Assembly: GCA_029339505.1 (NCBI GenBank)
Contig: JAQISU010000169.1
Coordinates: 6,874,001 to 6,938,000, forward strand
DNA: 64,000 nt
Reading direction: 5' to 3'
Origin: Unio delphinus
Lineage: Eukaryota > Mollusca > Bivalvia > Unionida > Unionidae
The translations under genes and the position numbers were made by a program. Under the pieces are notes generated by a model, which was given only the letters and a program-made list of their open reading frames with translations, had not been told where the DNA came from and searched no databases. This document shows, in pieces, positions 57,017 to 64,000 of the stretch. The number at the start of each line of letters is the position of its first letter. Position 1 is the stretch's first letter.

Positions 57017-57197
57017 GTCTCCAAAACGCAATCATCGTCGGGTCTGTCTGGAGTCTCTGTCTACAGAGACAGAGTCTCAATAGTGTAACAAACTGAAACC
57101 ATTTCTCTTTTTTTTTGTCTGCCTGAATTGGTTTCGGTATGAAATCCTTTAGGATTTTGTTTGAAATAGTTTCGGTCTGTCCACCTTCTTTGCTGCT
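57017..57197 (-). repeat. Right terminal inverted repeat
   Basis: Inverse of 44358-44538 with two indels: it lacks the left repeat's 20-bp tandem copy but has an extra stretch of about 24 bp (near CTGTAGACAGAGACTCCAG) that itself forms a small hairpin. It ends CTTTGCTGCT, then GAACC. Confidence 0.9.
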
Positions 57198-60100
57198 GAA
57201 CCTTATTTGAGAAAGAAGATCCAAAAATCAAACCTGGTAGCAACCTTTTATAACAGAAAGGACCCATACATTGTCCACGATGCTGGACCTAGGCTCTTAT
57301 AAAAGATTCAGCCTGGCACCTTTGGAAACCAACGGAATTTCACTTTCCAGTTGAAGGAATTAGCCCCAATGGCTGTCCACCCTTTTCCTTTGGAAAGGGG
57401 TAAGGGTCCACCCAACATCTCTAGGTCTTTGCAATACCACCTTTTAGGGAGCAATCGCTAAGGGGTTGCTCTGAATTGAAGTTGCTCTGTGGCTTAAAAG
57501 AACTTAGTTGACAGATCATGTGGCCAGTCAGGATAATTTCACTTCTTTTCAAAAGCTTGGGTTTTAACTGAAATATGAACCTAGGTTCCCTTGGAAATAT
57601 CCACTCCTGCCACTTTGGCATCCATAGTGGGATGTTTAAAGGACCAGGAAGGTGTGCAAGAGACACTTGGGATGGGGTGAAGACAGACCACTGTTTATGT
57701 TGTCTAGCAAAGTCCTCACCCATATTCAACTTATGAAAATGCTCTTTTATCATATCCAAGTGAGGAAGCAACAAAGGATGACGTCAAGACATGTACTGTC
57801 AATTGCTTTCTGATATGCATATCAAATTTTGAAGTTTGGCAAAAAATACATATATTCATTTGTCATTTTAAAGCAAAAGTTATAAAATATTAAGTGATGA
57901 TGTCAATGTAAAAATGATAGAGATGTTAACTTCCATGCACTTTTAAACAAGCAGGCTTAATCTCTACTGCAGTAACTAGGAAGATGAGGTAAACTATTCA
58001 ATGCAAACACATAAAATAAATGCAGACATCTAAATCAAAGACACAACATCCTCAACATGTACAAACAAACAACCTTAATTCAATTGCTATAATTAGCATT
58101 GAAGTTAGATTTTTTTCTGCATTCTTTAAGATCACTTTCAAAGCAATTAGGGACTAGGTACTAAAATAAAATAACAGCAAACCAAGTTTTCCAAAACAAA
58201 TATTACATTTTTTCCATATGTATGCATTTATGTCCAAACTAAGTTTCACTTCCTCAGCTATACAATCTCACAAACAGTGGTTAAAGATTATGAAATTATG
58301 AAACGAGAGGTCAAATCTACAGTTGTGAACTTATGTGATCCTGAGGAGTCATTTCCGAACGACCTGGAAAAGTAACCTTTTGTGCCACTAGTAAAGGTTC
58401 CTCCAATTCGAACTGCACCTTTTATGATGAAAAATCTCTGATAAAACTGGAGAAGTGTACTTCGATCTCCATCACCCAGCATGGATAATTACATTTAAAG
58501 AAATGAACAGTGTCACTCATATGCAATGTTTGTGGCAACAGTCCTAACTTTCTGAGCTGAAATGTGCAGCAAATTCATCGGTGTGGGATTAGTGCAATAT
58601 GCAGAACAGACAGCCCTCTTTATTCAGGACAGAAGTGTCTGTGTTGATCATCCAGTCCCTCTTTAAAGGCAAATGAATCATTACCTTCCATGCAATGGCT
58701 TGGTCGTCCTGCTATACTACTTCAGAGCTTGCACTAGGTTCAGTAAATTACCTTAAGATGAAGTGTCCAGTGTAGACAGGAATTATTACCAATATCTGAT
58801 TACCCATGAATAGTAGCCTGTTGTTGACAATGAAAGCAGAGGTTTTCATGAATGATACTGATTCATCTTGACAAAAGTGCATGTTGACCAATACAAAATG
58901 TATTCACTGATTTGGCTTGTCGATGACCAAAGCAGTGACGGGGTAGGACTTATATGAGAGGTACACTAATTAAGCTTCTGAGAGCTGTTTAAATAGTGTC
59001 TTCTTCAACCAGGATAATCCCCATGATAAATTCCACTTGGGCGATGACCCAGTGTCATTAGCAAGGTGAAATCCAAAAGGAACAGAAGATCAATTATCTT
59101 CTTTGATTGTCCGATACCCTTTTGTCTATATTACATTGTGCCAGTGATCATGAAACAGTAGATTTAATTGTAATTGATGCCGTTTCTATTCAAAGAGCCA
59201 TAGGAAATTTGATTGTGTGGTATGGATGCCTACATTGGTATAAAGTGCTCCATGCATTTGGCCATTCTAGTAAGTAGTGGGAGCACTGATTATCTATGCC
59301 TTCTGGATCCAGGACTGGTGAGGCAAAGGATGGGATTTTGGTTTCCATCTTGTCACTAATATTTAACATCTATTGAGTGGAAAATGAGAGCTTAAAAGAC
59401 CATTCCATTTGTATTAGTTCCTTCTTGCAAGACAATGAGTCCACCAATACATTTGCCAGCCTAGGATATGTCAAACTTAAATAAGGATTTGTTGTCATGG
59501 ACACCAGTTTAGAAACCAGAAACAAAAAAAGAAAGGTCTGGGGACTTGGTTCCATTTTACTGTTGAGACAAGTCAATAGATTCGAGTTGTCAGACAGAAT
59601 GAGAAATCCATATCCATATAGGTTCTCTAGCCATCAATAAATTTCTTTCAAAATGGGTTTTGTCTCAAGAATGTTGATATGTAAATAATGATCCTATTGG
59701 AGCCACACTCATATGGTATCCTAAAAACAGTAGGAAAATTGCTCCCTCAGCCCTCCACGTTTGCATCCATCCTCATATTGTGCAGATTGTGAAAGTAGTT
59801 CCCATGGTCAAAGTTTAGTGTCATTTGGACCACAGAATCATTGTTATGGGAACACAAGAAAGTAATCTAGTACCTAAAAATCTGTCTTGCTCCAGAATAT
59901 AAATAGCCTACTCTTCTGTAGCCTGTTGTGGGTGAATCACAAAACTTCTGGAAGCCATTTGAGTGGGGACATGAAGCCATGCCTCTTGCAAGTCCACACT
60001 GATTGCATAGTCTCTATTAGAACCCATTGTTCATTAAAACACGAACCCAAGAGTGCACATGTTTATTATTTCCCTTTGACCTTTACACTTAGTTTGGAAG

Positions 60101-61300
60101 AACTAAGGATATTAAAGGTTATAAATTCAGTATGACATACCTGTAACCTGTTGCTGGTTATCTTGCAAATCCCTCTGCTTTAGCTAAGGCTGTGAGGAAT
60201 GTATAAAAGGCATCCTCAGTGACTTGTTGTGATATCTATCAACCTGATCATTAAAGAAATTGGATTAAGGTTGTGAGCTTGGTCTATAATTGTCACATAG
60301 AATATGGAGGTAGAGAGCATTGCATCTCATTCCACCAGCTGCTATTATTACCATGGTCATAGTGTATTAGGCCTCTACGTTATGAAGTTGGCCATTCTAT
60401 AAACATGCTCCAACATATTTCTGGTGAGAACTGAGGTGGGAGACGTTGAGTTGAAGCTTATTGAAGATCACCACTGATATTAAACACAACGTTGATTGCA
60501 CAATGATGTAAAACAATCCCACAATATCAGTAACTTGTCACATTGTGGAAGCAGTTGGAAAAAAAAAGTCTTGCATAGATGATCACCTGATGTTGAAACT
60601 GTAGACCCAGCAGGTGATGCAGAAGAAAGAGAAGGACAAAACCCCAATGGGTCCAAGCCTGCAATGCAGAATTTCACTTGTCATAGCAAGATCTAACAAA
60701 AATGAGGGCCAATTTTCATTGGTTTTGGATTGAATCCGATTTCACCTGTGCTATCTGAAGTAGTTGGAGAAGAGTGTTGATTATGGCGGCTTACTACTCT
60801 TGCAGCAAATTATGAATAAATCCATTCCTGTTAAGGTCTCGTTAAGTAGAGCTACTTTTGGGTGCCCAATGCTTGAAGGCATGTAAAGAGACATCTCTTA
60901 GGACCTGAGGCACCAAGATAGACATCATATGCCGGAAGTGATTGGAGGTACTCTGTAGGTTAGATTGATCCATGAGTGTCCCTACAGAAACTGGACATCA
61001 TCAGAAGTGCCTGGTAGTGCTAGGCAGGTTAAACTGATCCATGACAGTGTTTGTATAGACCACATCATCTGCAGAACGTTTTTTGCAGCACTATGTAGTT
61101 AGTCTGTTGTATAACTGGTTTCATGATCTGGGTTCCTAGTTATTGTGGCACTAAAATGGGCATTGTACCCAGGAAGTGCCCAGCAGCACTGTGCAAGTCA
61201 TGAAACCTGTTCATTGTCTGGTGGCTGATAGTATATGATCAATTGTGGTCATGGCCAATCAGAGTTATATAGCTGAGTCCAAGTGTCAAGGAACATGGCC
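57198..61300 (-). mobile_element. DIRS-like retrotransposon remnant (RT and RNase H)
   Basis: Minus strand. At about 60030-59930 there is a reverse-transcriptase motif-A string, AISVDLQEAWLHVPTQMAS. About 59700-59370 is RNase H-like: HINILETKP, then LSDNSNLLTCLNSKM, then RLANVLVDSLSCKKELIQME, matching N-L-D-LSR---I--EWS in DIRS pol. Stops and shifts abound. The ORF at 57774-57421 (LPGPLNIPLWMPKWQEW) is unassigned and may belong to it. Left and right limits are not visible; the core evidence is 59.3-60.0 kb. Confidence 0.55.
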
Positions 61301-62630
61301 ATCTTACTGGCATTATGTTGTCTAGTTTGTCTTGAATTTGAGTGTGAGTATTGGATATTGATCTAAGTAGCCATAATTCTGATACGATTTAATATAACTG
61401 ATACGAGATAATATAACTGATATGAGATAATATAACTGAGGCTGTTGTTGCTCTTCATCTCACTGTTTTCTATATTACACTAAAAACCATCATATAAAGA
61501 GGGAACTGAAAAATCATATTGATAATTATAAAACATATGGTACAATATCCACTATGAGACAATGTTACCTATTGGAAAGAACCAATGGCATTCTATACAG
61601 GTAAAATCAGTAAAGCATCATGAATATAACTATGAAATCAAACACTACGAATGGATAATATAAACACTTAATTGTATGTATCCTGACTCAGCAGAAATTG
61701 TACAGTAATAATAAATTAGTTTTATTTATCATGCACCAGACATGCATGCATTAATATGGCTACCGCAATGTGAAGAAACGATACTGCGAAATGTGCAGGC
61801 ATGTACCAAAGTGCCTAAGTGTGTGAGAAAATGCAAAGTGATAAAACATTGAAAGTTAGGAGATATGAGAAACAGAAAATTCAGAAAGTTTTAAGATGGA
61901 GTATACTTCCTTTCAAAGATAAAACCCCTCCAACTTGTGTTAAGGTAGAAAAACTTCAAACTGCTTGTAAGGATTTTACAAAACCTCTCTGTAAAGAGAG
62001 TGCTACTCAGCATGAGCAGAAGTAGTAACACGATTTCACAGGAATTAGTGCCAATCTCAGTATCAAGGGAGATCACTCTATCTAACTGCCACCTAGGTGA
62101 ACATAGCTTTTAACTAAAGAGTTTTAACTTGGAAGGGCCGAGTTTGCAAAGTAACTGAATAAATGTGTGCTTAAAAAGTGCATTTATCTGATGTTTACAA
62201 ATTTCCATGGACTGCATATGATTCTAGTGAATATTAGTCATTGTAAATGAATATAATACATATGTTATGGGTTGTAATATAGACAAACAAACTGTTACTA
62301 ATTTTGCATTTATTGCTATAGCATTTAGTACAGAGCTTTCAAATTCATTGATATTTATGTGTATATTAAATCATATTCAATTACCTCTGATGTTCGTCAT
62401 CTTTCATAAATTAACCAAAATATATATTTCTCATCACTATAAAACAAAAATAATGTTGACAATAAATAATTGAGTGATTCTTTACCATGGAATATACTGT
62501 GAGAGGATACTTTGAAAATCAACCTCATTTGCAGTTCATTATTGCTATAAGTTTATTATCTAACTTATCCACAAGATCTGTGAAAGTGGCACTATGTGAA
62601 TAATAATGAATTCACAGTATAGTTATACAG
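61301..62630. other. Non-coding, nothing recognised
   Basis: A triple repeat of GATACGAGATAATATAACT-like units lies at about 61380-61440. ORFs are short; a Lys-rich one at 61819-62025 has no domain. Confidence 0.45.
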
Positions 62631-62632
62631 TC

Positions 62633-63490
62633 CTACCCGTTTATGTCAACAGAAGCCCTTGGTCACGCTTGAACAAACCATTTGTTTTCTAATCATTTAT
62701 GTCGACAAGCTACCAGTTCCAACCCATAATTTGTTCAACAAATTGTTGATCTTGCCGCCAGGCTTTAATGTCGCATTCGGATAAAACAAAAAACAACCAC
62801 CCTAGGCTTTCGTTTGGGCATATAAAGCTGGCCTCTCATGCCAACTTAAAAGTAGTGAAATCTGATAAATTCTTGCATTTTCCAAAGAATGCACAGAGGT
62901 ATCACTAGGATTTTAAAACTAGGAGTTCAAGAGTACCACCAGTAAACGTTACAGTCCCCTACCAGAAGCAAATTGGGCATACCTGAAATAGCTATATTTC
63001 CAGACGAGTAGAAACAGCGGTTGCCATAGAGTTTAATTTTCAAACTTGTTTACAGCATTATCATATAGCCCTTGTTTGTCCATTAGAGTGAGAGTGAATT
63101 GTCAGGTCAAGAATAGGTCTTATTCCAAGCACTAAGTTAGGCATCATCTATAGTGTTCCACGTGAAATGCCAGTTCTAGCAACTTCTAACACCGTTGAAT
63201 TTCATTACAATCTTTGTCATTTGCTGTTTAACCCTTCTTGTCAAAATTTGCAAAAAGCATTTTGTCTAACTCTCAGCATGTCTTGATTTTGAGATCACAA
63301 GCACTACTTAGTTTGCAAAACTTGGCAATGAAAATAATAATGAAGGCAAACGTTGTTCATTTGATGTACTCTTCTTTTATCAGTTATCAGCACATTTTCT
63401 CACCATTCTGCAGCTAGTCAAGTCTTTGATCTTGCCGCCTAGCTTGTGGGTCATGTTCTTCAGATGTACTCTTACAATAACAATATGTGC
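62633..63490 (-). mobile_element. Possible pogo/Tigger-type relative, one end visible
   Basis: After TA, the string CAGTCCTACCCGTTTATGTC begins, with further TTTATGTCGAC-like repeats, resembling sub-terminal repeats of Tigger elements. About 85 bp at 63395-63480 match, in reverse orientation, the segment at 20336-20420 just downstream of the pogo HTH (shared strings include GAACATGAC, GGCGGCAAG and GAAAATGTGCT). No right end was identified. Confidence 0.45.
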
Positions 63491-64000
63491 ATATGTGGGT
63501 CTTTCAGCCACTGAATTGTAAATATCAGCACAGCAAAAAGGATAAATTGCTCAACACAATTCCCCATTCAACAGGTGATCGAAGCAGGACTAGCAAGCCC
63601 TTAAATTTGCAGTCCAGCAAATTGATGCGTACAGAGGACTCCTGTATACGTGATTTTCTGAATCCCAGATATAAAAATTTCGTCAAAATACAGATTACAT
63701 GTTTCCGAGACCTCTGAAAGTGATCGGTGATTAAAACAAGTTTATTTTGCTGTGAAAGTTTCGTTTTTATCTTTATTTACATTTACGATGGCTGCAACAA
63801 GTGGCTGGTTCAGTTGCTTTAATGTTCGTCATAACAGTGGATACAACAGTATTTGTGGAGAATACATGTACTGTTGACAATTTTCTTTTATTTCCCTTTG
63901 AATAGCCCCATCCCCATGGTAGCCTCAAGAAGATGGGAACAGACTGACCAAAATCTAGGCCAATTTAAGTACATGTACATGAAGCATGTAAATAACAACC
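63491..64000. other. Non-coding edge, nothing recognised
   Basis: A 76-codon ORF at 63487-63717 shows no domain. The window ends here. Confidence 0.4.

Larger units (their letters stand above)
44358..57197. mobile_element. Integrated Polinton/Maverick (adintovirus-type) element, decayed
   Basis: A 12.84-kb unit with terminal inverted repeats. Inside are the hallmark genes: family-B DNA polymerase, FtsK/A32-type packaging ATPase, adenain-type protease and a double-jelly-roll-type major capsid protein, plus pX-like and phospholipase A2-like genes. The replication and packaging block reads leftward and the structural blocks rightward, diverging at about 48830-48890. Many genes carry stops and frameshifts. 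No retrovirus-like integrase was recognised. Members of this group are both large self-synthesising transposons and probable virions of animals. The termini start AG and end CT, as reported for Polintons. Confidence 0.93.

Noticed and set aside
57061..57267. ORFs through the right inverted repeat
   Set aside because: They read repeat sequence; the same peptide appears from the left repeat (44269-44499).

Overview
This is animal nuclear DNA: AT-rich, low gene density, spliced genes with GT/AG introns, many SINE, LINE, DIRS and DNA-transposon remnants, and several minisatellites. The repeat style suggests an invertebrate, possibly a mollusc or other lophotrochozoan; that is a guess from style, not proof.

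Host genes. Five minus-strand exons (27468 down to 8079) have matching codon phases. They form most of a CGRRF1-like RING-finger gene about 19 kb long, whose introns hold most of the left-hand transposons. Its membrane-segment exon was not found. Head to head with it, a plus-strand gene at 32779-34863 encodes a 694-residue BTB/POZ protein with several SUMO-type motifs and no zinc fingers in this exon.

Mobile DNA, left to right: a DIRS-like remnant (4.9-6.1 kb); two tRNA-derived SINE families; a DIRS-like element with inverted ends and tyrosine-recombinase fragments (16.3-18.8 kb); a pogo-type element with TA target duplication (18.9-21.0 kb); a LINE 3' end (21.4-22.5 kb); a Tigger-type element (23.2-24.1 kb); another reverse-transcriptase fragment (28.2-28.6 kb); a hAT-type element with a perfect 8-bp duplication (36.4-37.1 kb); a second DIRS-like remnant (57.3-60.0 kb or more); and a possible pogo/Tigger relative near the right edge. 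Minisatellites have 30-, 53-, 42- and 61-bp units.

The most notable object is a 12.8-kb integrated Polinton/Maverick (adintovirus-type) element at 44358-57197, bounded by about 181-bp terminal inverted repeats. A minus-strand block carries a packaging ATPase, an SF1 helicase and a family-B DNA polymerase. Plus-strand blocks carry small zinc-binding proteins, a phospholipase A2-like fragment, a pX-like basic protein, a double-jelly-roll-type major capsid protein, an adenain-type protease, and putative minor structural and membrane proteins. Most large genes are broken by stops and frameshifts, while several small ones and the protease are open. No integrase was recognised. It is an old, probably inactive viral copy; some breaks lie at long homopolymers and could be sequencing errors.
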